This document shows, piece by piece, positions 12,261-24,154 of a stretch of DNA of 64,000 nucleotides. The notes below the pieces were generated by a model. It was not told the DNA's origin. It saw only the letters and a list, made by a program, of their open reading frames with translations, and ran no database searches. The stretch is from Alopecurus myosuroides (Eukaryota; Streptophyta; Magnoliopsida; Poales; Poaceae). Numbering within the stretch: position 1 is the stretch's first letter; the number at the start of each line of letters is the position of its first letter. Made by a program: the position numbers and the translations under genes. The stretch is taken from positions 312,590,949 through 312,654,948 of the forward strand of contig CM054060.1 of NCBI GenBank assembly GCA_028641055.1, in the 5' to 3' direction.

Positions 12261-13769
12261 GCCTGGTCGGAAAAAGCAGAAAAACGGCTAGTTTTTGTGG
12301 GGACCTATTTAAGGGGGTCTTCTTCCCCATTGGTCCCCAAGTCTTCCAACCACGAAATATCCTCTCTCCCCCACCGTTGTTGACCTTGGAAAGCTTGCCC
12401 CTCTCCCAATCCCTCCTATGATTCTTGCATATCTTTGAGGGAGAAGTTAGAGGAGATCTAGATCTACATTTCCACCAATCCATCCTCCTTCTTAGTGAGG
12501 GAAACCTAGTAGATCTTGATCTTGGAGTTCTTGGTGTTTCTCCATTGTTCTTCCTCTCTTATTCCCCCATAAGCATTTGTTGCGTTGTTGGAATTTGAGA
12601 GTGGAGGATTTGAGCACTTGTGCTCTTGCCATTTGCATCGGTTTGCTCTCTCCACGAGGATTCGTGGAAGTGAAAGATTGTGAGCTTGTTACTCTTGGGT
12701 CTTTGACCCTAGACGACTTGTGGTGATTCAAGAAGAGTTGGGAGCCCCCAATTTAGTTGTGGGTGTGTGCCCCAAGTGTTTGTAAAGGATTCGATCCCCG
12801 CCTAAAAGGGGTTCAATAGTGAGAGGTGAACTAGGCCTTCGTGGCGGAAGTTCATCGGAGAATAGGGTGAGGCCTTTGTGGCGTTGAGTAGGCCTTCGTG
12901 GTGAGCTCACACCCCTCCAACGAGACGTACTCCCCTTGTGGGAGGAACTCGGGAATACATCATCGTCTCCGTGTGCCTCGGTTATTTCTATACCCGAGCT
13001 TTTTTTACTTATGCAATTTACAATGTGATAGCCTTCGCGCTTGAAGTTATATATCTTGCTATCACCTTGTTACTTGTCTTGCTTAGCATAAGTTGTTAGT
13101 GCATCTTGTTGTCCCTAGAATATTTAGGTTGTATGCTTGTTAATTTAAACACCTAGTTTATTTCCGCATTTAGCAAGCTTTAACCGGAAAAGTTTTAATC
13201 GCCTATTCACCCCCCTCTAGGCGACATCGTTGTCCGTTCACATGCCAACTTTGCAGGCGGACAGAAGCGCAAGAAGTCTTCTGCTACTCAGGAAGTGATT
13301 GATCTTGACGGAGTTCCCATCGTAACTTCCAGGTAAACAACCCGTGTTTTTCTTTTCTCTGCTTTTTATTGCAGGAACTTCTTTTCTTGACGAGTCTCCA
13401 ACGAATGAGCGCGGTAATATCTCTAGCACCCGAGCATTTTGCCAAATGTATTCATTTTTGAATTAATGATTTTATCATGACCTTGATTGTTTTTTGATTT
13501 AAGCGTTTTGTCTCTTTTCCATGTTTCAGCAAACTGCTGAAAACATCAACATGGAAGTTTTCAGCAAACTTACAATCAAGAATAAGGATGTGAAAACTCT
13601 CCTTAACATTCTTGAAGAGAAGGACTCGGAGCTGGCCTCCGTTCAGTAAAAGCTGGATGAATCAGTGGGTAAAACTCATCACTGTGTTTCTTAAGAAATT
13701 TTCGAAGACGTTTTCCGAGTTTTAACTCTTCATTTTACTTGCTTTTCAGCTTCTTTGGTGAAAGCCAAA

Positions 13770-15360
13770 TTATGGTGCAGATCTTGCACTCGTTGGGATA
13801 CCCCAAGAGGAGGCTGTGATGAGAACAGCGGTAGGAGTTTTCCCTTTAGTTAAGAACCAAGGTTATCAATCCAGTAGGAGAAAGAGGACCTTTGGAAGGT
13901 TGATGCCACTGACGGTGGTGCTGGCGCATCACCGGTGTCAGCAACAACGTGGAAGCTGCACACAACACAACCAAAATACTTTGCCCCAATGGTATAGTGA
14001 GGTTGTCAATCTCACGAGTCTTGCTGAAAACAAAGATTAGACGTATAGTGTGAAAAAACAGTGTATGCTTGCAGAAAGTACAGAGAGAAGGAAATTGTTG
14101 TGGTTTGTTTAACAACGTGGAAAATGGACCGGGGTTCATAGGTTCACTAGTGGTGTCTCTCCATAAAAATAACATGCCGGGTGAACAAATTACAGCTGGG
14201 CAATTGACAAATAAAGGTTGGACCGTAGTGCACAGTATAACATGATAATTACTATGATATTTAGTGCGGGCATTACAACAAGATACATAGACCGACATCC
14301 ATCTGCATCTATGACTAATAATACACCCTCAGGTTATCATCCGAACCCCCTTAGGTATTAAGTTGCAAGCAGCAGATAATTGCATTAAACAAAGTGTGTA
14401 ATGTAAGCAATGATTATACACGCGGGTACTCTCACTGCTGTTTTATCCCTAATGGCAACAACACATCCTCCCCCTTCACGTTTCTGTCACTCGAGCAAGG
14501 CAACAAGGAGGCATGAACCCACTATCAAGCATAAATACTCCCTCTTGGAGTCACTAGCAGCTACTTGGCCAGAGCACCCACTAGCAACAGAAAACATGCA
14601 AGGTCACAAATAGCATATGCAATAAAGACTATAATCAACTTGGGATAAGGTCAATATTCATCGGATCCAAGCAAACACAGCATATAGAATTACATAGGAT
14701 CAATCTCGATCATGATAGGCAGCTCACGAGATCTAAACATGGAGGCATATGAGGAGGAGACAACCATCTAGCTACTGCTATGGACCCGTAGTCCAGGGAT
14801 GAACTACTCACGCATCACTCCGGAGGCAGGCATGGTGATGTAGAAGCCTCCGGTGATGATTTCCTCTCCGGCAAGGTGCCGGAAAACAGGTCCAGAACCC
14901 TCCTGATCTAGGGTTGACGGTGACGGCAGCTGTGGAACTTTTTCGGGGATTTTTATCAAGTGCCTAGGGTTTTCCATCCCGGGGGATTAAATAGGCGAAA
15001 GGGCAGAGGCGGTGGAGGTCCAGGGGCCCCACACAACCCCCTGGCGCGGCCAAGGGGGGGCGCCACCCTATGGTGTGGGGCCCCTAATGCCCCTATTCGT
15101 CTCCTCTTCGGTCTTCTGGATGCTTCCGGGGAAAATAGGACTTCCGGGCTTCGAACTTTCCAATTCCGAGAATATTTCCAGAACAACTTTTCTGAAACTA
15201 AAAAAACAGTAGAAAACAGGGAACTGGCTCAGTGGCATCTTGTCAATAGGTTAGTCCGGAAAATCAATAAGAATGACATAAAGAAGGGAGAAAACATGTA
15301 GCAATTGGCATAATATTATCATGGAGCATCAGAAGTTAGGGATACGTTTATGACATATCA
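13770..15360 (-). repeat. E2 3' LTR
   Basis: This 1,591 bp copy starts TTATGGTG where the other LTR has TGATGGTG, so one terminal base has changed. It ends gacatatca. It contains a GC-rich block (15000-15130) with mirrored GGGGCC and GGCGCC strings, common in such LTRs. The internal side at 15361 has 'accaagctta', which on the minus strand gives the purine tract TAAGCTTGGTGATTC. Confidence 0.85.
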
Positions 15361-18022
15361 AGAATCACCAAGCTTAGTTCCTACTCTTCCTCGAGTAGGT
15401 AAACGATAAAACAATAATTTCTGAGGTGACATGCTACTAACATAAACTTGATCAATCTAATGTAAAAGCATATGCATGCTGAGATCATAAAACTTTAAAC
15501 ACATGCATGATAAATAATTCTTTAATAATAAAGTATAGCAATTACTTTGCATCACGAAGGGTAACTCAAATAAAGTATCATGAATAATAATGCAAAGAAA
15601 GGTAGACGTTTGTTTTAGGTATAGAGAAAGAATGGCAAAGTGATATTTCGATAGTCCTTAAGAGTGGGGAAAAACATAAATGCTAGGACACTTTCAAAGT
15701 TCAAGAGGAAGACAAGAACAAATAATTTAAGAACAAATGATATCACATCATGAAGTAATTATTGATGTTTATGGGACAAATGCACATAGAATTCAGAATG
15801 GCAAAAATGCTCTCTCAACTATGCATAAAGTTAGAAGATGGAGACTCAACATAAATGTAAAAGAAAGGCCCTTCGCAGAGGGAAGCAGGGATCACTCATG
15901 TGCTAGAGATTTTTATTTTATTAAACAGAGGTATTAAAAGTTTGACATTTGTGGGGGAATGTCTATATTTTAGGAGGGGTGTATGCTATTGTCAACGAAT
16001 GGTAAACAGACAATACAATACGTCACAATCCAACTGGATTCACAAGAGCGGATCCCATGGTGAAGGACGCAACTGGTGTAGAAGGTCATCCCTCTTTCTC
16101 TTTTGTTTACACAATTATGCTTTGACTGATATGATCAGGGGCAAAAATAGTAAAGAGAATTTGTTTGTATTAATTTGGGGCTGGGCACCCCGCTGCCAGC
16201 TCTTCTATCATTTGGATTAGCAGATGAAGCCACTAGTCCAGGGTGTGAAATCCAATCAACAAGTGAGATAAAGATTCTCTATTGACATCCTCATGAGCAA
16301 AAACAAGAATACAAAGCAGAAATAATTTTGAAGGTTTTAAAGGTAACACATGAGCAATTTACTTTGGAATGGCAATTAAATAACACATATAGGCAGGTAT
16401 GGTGGACACAATGGGAAAAACTTTGGCTTAAGGGAGTTTGGATGCACGAGTAGAGCTCATACTCAGTACAGGTGGAGGCTAGCAAAAGACTGGGAGCGAC
16501 AAATCAAGAGAGCATAAGAGCCATAATCATGCATAGCGACATAAGCATCATTAATTAAAACATAAGCAGTATCACAAGTTCAAAAACTAAGTGGTCATGG
16601 AGGCTATTCGTGACTGGTTTGTAGTCATAAACATGGTGTGAGGATGCGCCAAGTCAACCAAATAAATCATTCGAAAGAGAATACCATATATTGATGCTTT
16701 ACTATGACAAGAACAACTCATGAATCTTTCAATACATATTAAACACTCTCAGCTATTTGAGGCTAATCATGCTACTTAATAAACACAAGGCTTTAAAACT
16801 AAAATAACATTTAGCATGGCATGAAAAAGTTCTAGCCACAGTTTATACAAGCTTCTACTAGTACTGTTATAAATTCTACTTCAAGTAGTTGTTTTCTTTC
16901 TCCCAACAAGCACCATACAAGATATGCTTTAACAAAATACTCTTTATCATACATCAATAAAACATGAGAGTACTGAAATAACACTACTAAAACTAAAAAC
17001 TCTGATAAGATATGCATGCAAAACAGGAGCTAATTAAATGCAACAGCTAGACAGAGACTAAGAATACAACGTATTCTCATGAAAAAGCGGAGTGCGTCAC
17101 TCTCCAATAAAAGAATGCTGGGGTCCAACCAAGCTTATTTAAAAAGAAAAAAAAACTGAAAGCAAAAGAAAAAGCAAACTGAAAACAAAAATAAAATACG
17201 CTCCAAGTAAAGCACATAAGATGCGACCGAATAAAAATATAGTTTCACTAGAAGTGACGTGATAATTTGTTGATGAAGAAGGGGATGCCTTGGGCATCCG
17301 CAAGCTTAGGCGCTTCAGTCTTCTTGGAATTTTCGTAATTGGATGTACCACTGGGGAATCCCCAAGCTTAAGCTTTTCACTCTTCTTGATCACATCATAT
17401 CATCCTCTTCTCTTGACCCTTGAAAACATCCTTCACATCAAAATTCTCACAATCTTCATTAGCAACGTTAGTGCAATCGAAATAATAAACTCACATGGTT
17501 CAGTTTCAACACAAGACTAGCAATAAAAAACACATTAGATACTGTCACAACTTCTTTCCAAACTCTTTTTCTCAAAAGAACACCAAAAGAAAGAGATTAA
17601 GATGCAAATGCAATAATTGGCAGAAATCTGTCAAAATAGAACAACAGACAGAGATCGATTTTTTAGAAAATCTTCTGTTGCTCAAATCAAAAAGTGGTCA
17701 ACTATGAAAAGTTGCATATATAACTCAGGATTAAGCACAAAACAGCTCAGGTAATTTTGAATTTTCTGTGATTTTTAACGGAATTAACAGTGGATAGCAG
17801 AAATCTGTTTTTTGCGCAGAAATCCGAAATATAGTGTCAACTTTCCACTAGAGGCTTTACTTGGCTCAACAAAAACTCAAAAGAAAAGATATAGCAGGGT
17901 TACTAAGGAAATAGACAACACCCAGGTGCAAAGCACACAAAATAAAACAAAGAAAAACTGAATGAAAATAGAGAAATAAAACGGGTTGTCTCCCAGTAGC
18001 GCTTTTGTTTAACGTCTTTCAG
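15361..18022. other. E2 internal non-coding region
   Basis: About 2.7 kb of A-rich sequence (plus strand) lies between the 3' LTR and the gag-protease remnant. On the minus strand there are scattered 'agcttggggat' type strings (17300-17370), commonly found downstream of protease in this group. No RT, RNase H, integrase or envelope-like frame is visible. The open frames near 15740, 16832 and 17139 are short and lack family signatures. Confidence 0.6.
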
Positions 18023-18643
18023 CTAGGCATAAAAGATCAACTCAAGTATTTTCAAGTGAAGAGGCATGAACATAAATACCAATAACTCTCTTTTACTCCT
18101 CTTACCCTTCTTCTTGGGTTTGGGGAATGTGTGCTCACATGATGTGAAGGTAAATTTTAATGTACCATTCCCCACATCTATTAGTGCCCCCAGGAGTTTC
18201 AGCAAGGACCTTCCAAGCGTAATTCTCCCTTCTCCTACACATTCAATAACAAGGTAATCAGTGGATACGGTACTTCCCATGATTTTAGTAAACACTCCCC
18301 AGCTATCCCAATGGGCAAAATAGTGGTATTATTGATAAGGGGTATTTCTTCTCCCCCTTCAGAAAGTTTCCAAAGATTCAAAGACTCGTAGATTTTTCTA
18401 AGAATGAGACAAAATTCAGTCATAATATCGCAATGAGCATACAAAGTTTCATCATTTATAACTTTTTACTGTGGGGATCAACATTGAAGGTTCTAAGTTT
18501 ACTGGCACATAATCATAACGAGCACGAATCTGGTTATAGGCTTCTTTTGAACATGATATATCTGTTTCAAGAGTATTTACTCTAGCCTGAAAACTCACAA
18601 GGGATGAATCAATTTTACTAGTTGAGCTAGAAGTTGCAATCAA
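18023..18643 (-). pseudogene. E2 gag-protease remnant
   Basis: On the minus strand, pieces in shifting frames read like the end of gag (18452-18643), the start of a retropepsin region (18235-18444) and its end (18023-18295). The last piece carries ITLGRSLLKLLGALIDVGNG, which matches the LGRPFL-x-x-x-GAIID block of Athila-type proteases. The DTG/DSG-type catalytic block is not clear. Gag is far too short, so most of it has been deleted. Confidence 0.6.
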
Positions 18644-19046
18644 CTTTTTTATGGCATTAAGAGCTCGATCCCCATCACCATTAGGAAGTCTCCTCCTAAT
18701 GCAGAGTCTAAAGCATATCTATACAAAGAACAAGACCAAAGTAAAAACTACTAATAAATAAATTCAAGGTCATCATGGGTTCAATTTTACTATAGGAATC
18801 AAGACCAAGCTTCCTTGAAAATCTCCTCACTCTCTTGCTTGAAAGTGAAGATTGTTTCTTTCGGTAACATAGTGACAGAAACAAAACTAGACATAAAAGC
18901 AAGCAAATAAATAACAGCTATAAAGTAAACTATTTTTTTCGTGTTTTTAATATAGAGAATAAAAACAATACAAAAATAAAAACAAGACAATAAAAATAAA
19001 TAAAGAGGTTGAGAGTGAGAGAATCCCCTTGCCATAAGACTTCCTT
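18644..19046 (-). other. E2 5' leader with degenerate gag start
   Basis: This ~400 bp stretch lies between the primer-binding site and the gag remnant. On the minus strand it is T-rich, with runs similar to the 21870-22060 leader of E3. I could not place a gag core domain in it. Confidence 0.4.
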
Positions 19047-19065
19047 CTCCCCGGCAACGGCGCCA
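19047..19065 (-). promoter_or_regulatory. E2 primer-binding site
   Basis: On the minus strand it reads tggcgccgttgccggggag, 11 bases past the LTR end at 19077. E3 has the identical string at 21731-21749. In this group it is regarded as complementary to the 3' end of a tRNA-Asp; I have not checked the tRNA itself. Confidence 0.8.
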
Positions 19066-19076
19066 GAAAAAGTCCT

Positions 19077-19979
19077 TGATGGTGCAGATCTTGCACTTGT
19101 TGGAATACCCCAAGAGGAGGGTGTGATGAGCACAGCGGTAGGAGTTTTCCCCTTAGTTAAGAACCAAGGTTATCAATCCAGTAGGAGAAGGAGGACCTTC
19201 GGAAGGTTGATGCCACTGACGGTGGTGCTGGCGCTTCACTGGTGTCAACAACAATGTGGAACCTGGACACAACACAACCAAAATACTTTGCCCCAACGGT
19301 ACAGTGAGGTTGTCAATCTCACTGGTCTTGCTGAAAACAAAGATTAGACGTATAGTGTGGAAAGACAGTGTATGCTTGCAGAAAGTAGAGAGAGAAGGAA
19401 ACTGTTGTGGTTTGTTTAACAATGTGGAAAATGGACCGGGGTTCATAGGTTCACTAGTGGTGTCTCTCCATAAAAATAACATCCTGGGTGAACAAATTAC
19501 AGTTGGGCAATTGACAAATAAAGGTTGCACCGTAGTGCACATTATAACATGATGATTACTATGATATTTAGTGCGGGCATTACAACAAGATACATAGACC
19601 GACATCCATCTGCATCTATGACTAATAATCCACCCTTAGGTTATCATCCGAACTCCCTTAGGTATTAAGTTGCAAGCAACAGATAATTGCATTAAACAAA
19701 GTGTGTAATGTAAGCAATGAATATACACGCGGGTAGTCTCACCGCTGTTTTCTCCCTAATGGCAACAACACAGCCTCCCCCTTCACGTGTCTGTCACTCG
19801 AGCAAGGCAACAAGGAGGCATGAACCCACTATCAAGCATAAATACTCCCTCTTGGAGTCACTAGCAACTACTTGGCCAGAGCAACCACTAGCAACAGAAA
19901 GCATGCAAGATCACAAATAGCATCTGCAATAAAGACTATAATCAACTTGGCATAATATCAATATTCATCGGGTTCCAGC
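19077..19979 (-). repeat. E2 5' LTR, first part (continues at 50638)
   Basis: It starts TGATGGTGCAGATC and matches 13770-14670 closely but with many substitutions. It stops at the E3 insertion at 19980 and resumes at 50638. CCAGC at 19975-19979 is the E3 target duplication. Confidence 0.88.
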
Positions 19980-21720
19980 TGATGCATGTAAAATGCATCG
20001 ATGAATTTTGCATATTTTCACATGGTTTTCTATTACATATTACATCATATAAGGGTATAATTCAATGTTTTATAGTATTTTGGGGTTAAATTACAAAGTC
20101 CCCCAACTTTTATGGAATTAACCCTGCCTGTCAGAAACCCCGTTTTCTATATTTTTGACGTTTCAGGGGGCAAACTTCCGCGAAATCACCTGAAAATCTG
20201 CGGGGGTCATTTTCTTGGAAGGAGAAGACTTGCGGGCGAAGGATCCACGAGAATTGGGCAAGGAGGCCCAAAAGAGGACCCTCCACGCGGCTAGATTCCT
20301 TGGCCGCGTGAGAGGCCCCCTTTTGGCCCCTGTGGCCCCAATTCCTTCCAACTTCGACTTACCGACTCCGTCTTGACCTAAAACCCACTATAAAAAGGGT
20401 CCCCCGTACCCTTACGGAGAAGAGCGCCGCCGAAACACCGAAACAGAGACCAGAAGTTCCAGATTGGAGGGGGAAAACTCCGGCGGGGCGCCGCCGGTGT
20501 GATCTCCTACCCCTCCAACGTCATCTCCATCGACATCTCCATGAAGAGGGAGTAGTCCACCCCAGGCTATGGGTTTGTGGAAGTAGCACTTGTATCTCTC
20601 TATCTATGTGCTTCACTAATTAGATCCGTATGAGCTGCCTAACATGATTACGGGCACCGTTGTAATTCCTATGTGGTGGATCTTTTCTATGAGTTATTGA
20701 ATCTGAGATTGCAATTGTTTCTCTTGAGTTATTTGAGTAGATGTATCTTATGTACCCCGTTCTTATTTGCTAGCTTTGATCAATCTAGTTCTTGAGAGCA
20801 TGTGTGGGGTGATGGGTGCATTAGTTGGAGTAACGGGGGGTGGCTAGTGCTGTGAAAGTGACAGAAGTTCAGCGATCCACTTAGGTTTTGTTAAACCTTT
20901 CTTAGTTACCTCACTAGGGATAGAAAGGAGTACCTTGTTACCGGGGATTTGAAGTGACACTAATCAATCTCCATGACTAGATCTAGCAATTTCTTATTTC
21001 AACTTCATGTCACATTGCTTAAAGCTATACTCTGGTTTTTCCTTAATTATCGAGGTGTTATGATTTATTTCGCATCTTGGTGGAGTATAAGAGGGATCAA
21101 TATGACCGTAGAGATCTCTATGCTAGGACGTGATGCCCATATGAAAGTACTCAATGTTAAACATGTTATTGTAATCTCACATGTAATTCTTTATGTCCAC
21201 CGTCTACCACTTTATTTGAGAGAATGCACTTTATGTCCACCGTCTACCACTTTATTTGAGAGAATGCAAGTGTGAAACCATGAAACCCGGTCCTATTTTA
21301 ATTATAAGAAAACACTCTAGTTACTTTGCTGCAATTTACTTTACTTGCACTTTACTTTACTTGCATCTCCAATTCGAATTTACATTATCTCCATCACCAC
21401 TTGCATCACAAAAATAAAAAACAATCCATTGCATATTTATTTTCTCATTTGCATTTAGTAGTAGATTTAATTATTGCACATTTACTTTTAGTTTTGCATT
21501 GCAATTTAGAAGTTTCACACCTTGTGCTTGACAACCACTTGGTGAGGTTGAGGGCACAAAATTCTCTACTTGTTTGCAGGATCCTGGAGGAAGCTTGGAA
21601 GACAACTACTGAAATACTGGCTCCCCAAGAGTTCGATATAAACCCTCGAGTCACCCTCGTGGGGAAGAAGGCTTGCCACTAGCTACACACTCTGCACTTG
21701 GAGTCTCAACCTAGCCATCA
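19980..21720 (+). repeat. E3 5' LTR
   Basis: This LTR is 1,741 bp. A TATAAAAAGG string near 20390 is a good TATA box for the retroelement transcript. Compared with the 3' LTR it carries an extra exact 39 bp tandem copy of 'tttatgtccaccgtctacca' and following bases, near 21190-21268. Confidence 0.9.
20390..20399 (+). promoter_or_regulatory. TATA box in E3 5' LTR
   Basis: TATAAAAAGG lies about 410 bp into the LTR and is kept in the 3' LTR near 49331. It is followed by a GC-rich leader containing 'gaagagcgccgccgaaacac', expected for the start of R. Confidence 0.6.
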
Positions 21721-21730
21721 AGCGTTTTTC

Positions 21731-21749
21731 TGGCGCCGTTGCCGGGGAG
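21731..21749 (+). promoter_or_regulatory. E3 primer-binding site
   Basis: tggcgccgttgccggggag lies 10 bases after the LTR end and is identical to the E2 site on the other strand. Athila-type elements use this string. Confidence 0.85.
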
Positions 21750-22077
21750 CCATAGGTGAAGGAGTTGTCCAAGGGAGCTCACAAGAAGTCTTCATCACCA
21801 ACAAGGTGTGCAAACACCTAAGCTTGGGGAGGTTGCACCTACGTGAGTACCGTCCTTTCTATCTCCACCTTCTTTCAAGTAGATTGTTTTGTTTCTTGTC
21901 TTGTTTTTGTCTTTGTTTTATTTTTGTTCTTGTTTTTGTTTTGTCTTGCATATTTTATTTTAGTTTGCATTTTAGTTTTGCATTTAGTTATCTAGTTTAT
22001 TTTAGTATTTCGAATTTGCTTAGTTACTTTACTTTTGTTTTGCATAAAAAATTAAAAATTACATAAAAACTGTTAAA
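21750..22077 (+). other. E3 leader
   Basis: This is a non-coding leader of about 330 bp between the primer site and the gag ATG at 22078. It has a T-rich run (21890-22040) with repeats of 'ttttgt' type. No frame of note is present. Confidence 0.6.
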
Positions 22078-23279
22078 ATGGGTGATAGAACTAAATTAAG
22101 TGACTACACAAATACACCCAATGACCAATTCATTGCTAGGCCAATTACTACACCTGAAATACAAGCTGAAAGCTATGAAGTAAGTCCTATTTTATTGAAT
22201 TTAATTACTAGAGAGCAATTTGGTGGTAGTGCTATGGAGGATGCCTCTATGCATCTTCATGATTTCATGGAAATATGTGATATGCAAAAATTTAAAAATG
22301 TGGAAAGTAGTGTTTTAAAACTGAAATTAATTCCTTTTTCACTTAGAGGAAAGGCTAAAGAATGGTTACTTTCACTACCTACAGCTAGTATAAAGTCTTG
22401 GGATGATTTAAAATAAGCTTTCATTAAGAAATATTATCCTCCCGTTAAAATTTTGCAAAATAGGAATAATATCCTCTCATTTAGGAAAAATGATAATGAA
22501 CATGTAGCCATGGCATGGGATAGAATTAAATTAATGCTTAGAACATGCCCATCACATGGAGTAAATGAATGGACCATACTACACTCTTTTTATAATGGTC
22601 TAAACTACATGTCTAGAAATATACTTGATTCTGCTGCTGGAGGTGCCTTTATGAGTAAAACTTTAGGAGAGGCTAAGAGCATATTAGAAAGCATATTGCA
22701 AAATTATAGTCAATGGAATACTGAAAGAGAACCAAATCCCACTAAGAAAATAAACTCAATTGAAGAAACCAATGATTTGTCTTCTAAAATGGACACTATT
22801 CTTGCTTTTATGAATAAACAAAATATGGAGAATGTGCCTTTGCAGGAGCTAGTTGGTAGTAATTCTGAAAGTGTGGATGTTAATTTTGTTAGGAATTATG
22901 GTAGCAATGGTTTTGGTAATGCTTACAATTCATATAGTAAACCTCCTTATGTGCCAAATAAACCTTTTGTTCCATATCCTAATGCTAATGAAAATAAGTG
23001 GAAGCCTTCTAGTGAAATTTCTGAATCTAATAAATTGCTTATGGAACAAGTTGCTAGTCACAATGCTATGATACATGAGTTAAATAAGTCTATTGCATCC
23101 ATTAGTAGTGATATTAAAGGATTTCAACTTCAATCTTCGAATTTAGATAAAGCATTGTCAAAATTAGCTGATAATCAAGCAACTCTATTAAGAATGTCTG
23201 CAGGAAAGCCACAAGCACAACCTAGTGTAGGAATGAATTCTATTACTATTGCTGCTCCTATTATTGAAAATATTGATCA
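22078..23279 (+). pseudogene. E3 gag, cut by E4
   Basis: Gag forms the retroelement particle in the cytoplasm. From ATG 22078 the frame shows the conserved Athila gag core: HLHDFMEICDMQKF near residues 60-75, LKLKLIPFSLRGKAKEWLLS near 80-100, then after an in-frame TAA at 22414 it continues in the same frame with NILDSAAGGAFMSKTLGEAK near residues 180-200. An Asn-rich linker and a coiled-coil-like region follow (residues 300-390). Apart from the TAA the frame is open until E4 enters at 23280, in the linker before the protease. It continues at 45746. Codon use is AT-rich, unlike E4. Confidence 0.85.
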
Positions 23280-23740
23280 TGTCGTGGGATAATCATGGCA
23301 GACGTTACCAGGGGTAATTTATCTTGGGGTATTTCGACTCTGGCGTTTGGGAGAGGGTTTTGCTCAGGGGAAATCATGCTGACAATCGATCAGGTAGCTC
23401 TGGCAATCAAGTCGCCGAGTCTCCGATCTAGGGTTACAATCTCAGCTCTCGTGTAACAGGGGATACTCGAATAACTAATAAAACTCGTGTTAGTCCAACC
23501 CTGGGAGCCGGTTTATATAATACCCGCCCCCCTGGCTTCCTATCCAAGGCGTACTCAGAGTCCTACCCGGTCACCGCATACAAACCCTAAGTTTCCTTAT
23601 CGAAACCCACAATCCGGGTTACGAAGCCTACACTCCTAGGCCTTCTGGAAACTCCCTTTCCTCAAGCCGGGTCTTGCGCAGCTCCCTTTGGGCCGAGTCA
23701 CACCTTGATGTTAGCCTACCGGGTTATCATCCCTCCATCA
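23280..23740 (-). repeat. E4 3' LTR
   Basis: This is the left copy of the 461 bp LTR. A TATA string (TTATATAAAC on the minus strand, near 23510-23520) suits minus-strand transcription. Directly inside lies gtagtctccagaat, whose complement ATTCTGGAGACTAC takes the place of the polypurine tract. Confidence 0.9.
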
Positions 23741-24126
23741 GTAGTCTCCAGAATGGCTTGGGCTTCACGGGATCCTCCTTGAAGCGCACGCCATTCCCTG
23801 CAAAAATAATAAACATACAAGTTCATAGAATACCGGGTTAGGATGCTTTGATAATAGCTAGGCCTAACTCCACAAGTGGTCCATATAATAACCCGGCTCT
23901 CTCCGAGTCCAACATCGTTTTCCCGGGTCAACACTCCGAGGAAAACACAGAAGACCCGACTCACATCGTTCATTAGTTAACCCGAATATCGCGGAGACGA
24001 TCTGCTCTGATCTTTTTCGGATATCTCGCACGAACACTTAACACTTATCCCAAAAAATCCGGTCGGGTATCTCTTTTCCCGAAATTTTGGCTCCCGCTCC
24101 TTAGGCCTAGGGCACTCCACCCGCAC

Positions 24127-24135
24127 CTATAAGTA
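24127..24135 (+). promoter_or_regulatory. TATA box of E4 opposite-strand gene
   Basis: CTATAAGTA lies 387 bp inside the LTR, followed by a CT-rich leader (24165-24215). E1 and E6 have CTATAAATA at the matching place. One base of the TATA core differs here. Confidence 0.55.
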
Positions 24136-24154
24136 AGCGTTCCCAGGGTAACCC

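Larger units (their letters stand above)
10757..13240 (+). mobile_element. Solo LTR of a SIRE/Maximus-like Copia element
   Basis: The 2,484 bp insertion starts TGAAAGCG and ends CCGTTCA, and is flanked by the 5 bp duplication CATGC (10752-10756 and 13241-13245). It contains 'ggtaattaatgacaatcc' near its start and 'cctattcacccccctctagg' near its end, both typical of long grass Copia LTRs, and CCGGA-rich repeats. No internal region, primer site or second LTR is present, so it is a solo LTR left by LTR-LTR recombination. It splits an exon of the E1 opposite-strand gene. The family name is from memory of such LTRs and less certain than the solo-LTR call. Confidence 0.75.
9487..13769 (+). pseudogene. 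E1 opposite-strand gene, 5' part ('putative gypsy type transposon' domain)
   Basis: The gene runs against gag-pol. Reading from ATG 9487 gives an N-terminal low-complexity region (Ser/Pro-rich near 9650-9730), then acidic and basic residues near 9790-9900. The core domain at 9910-10290 has FFLQVLNHYNIQPHNLPPNS and YLGIEPRLDFWQYCFG, which resemble the plant domain named 'putative gypsy type transposon' (Transposase_28 type). Further exons lie near 10698-10756 plus 13241-13332, split by a solo LTR, and near 13530-13640 and 13750. GT-AG borders are visible, for example the donor at 13333 and an acceptor near 13749. Stops at 9570 and about 10286, and a frameshift near 9750, show it is dead. It continues at 51329. 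Its function is unknown; relatives in other grass Gypsy elements are only predicted proteins. Confidence 0.6.
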
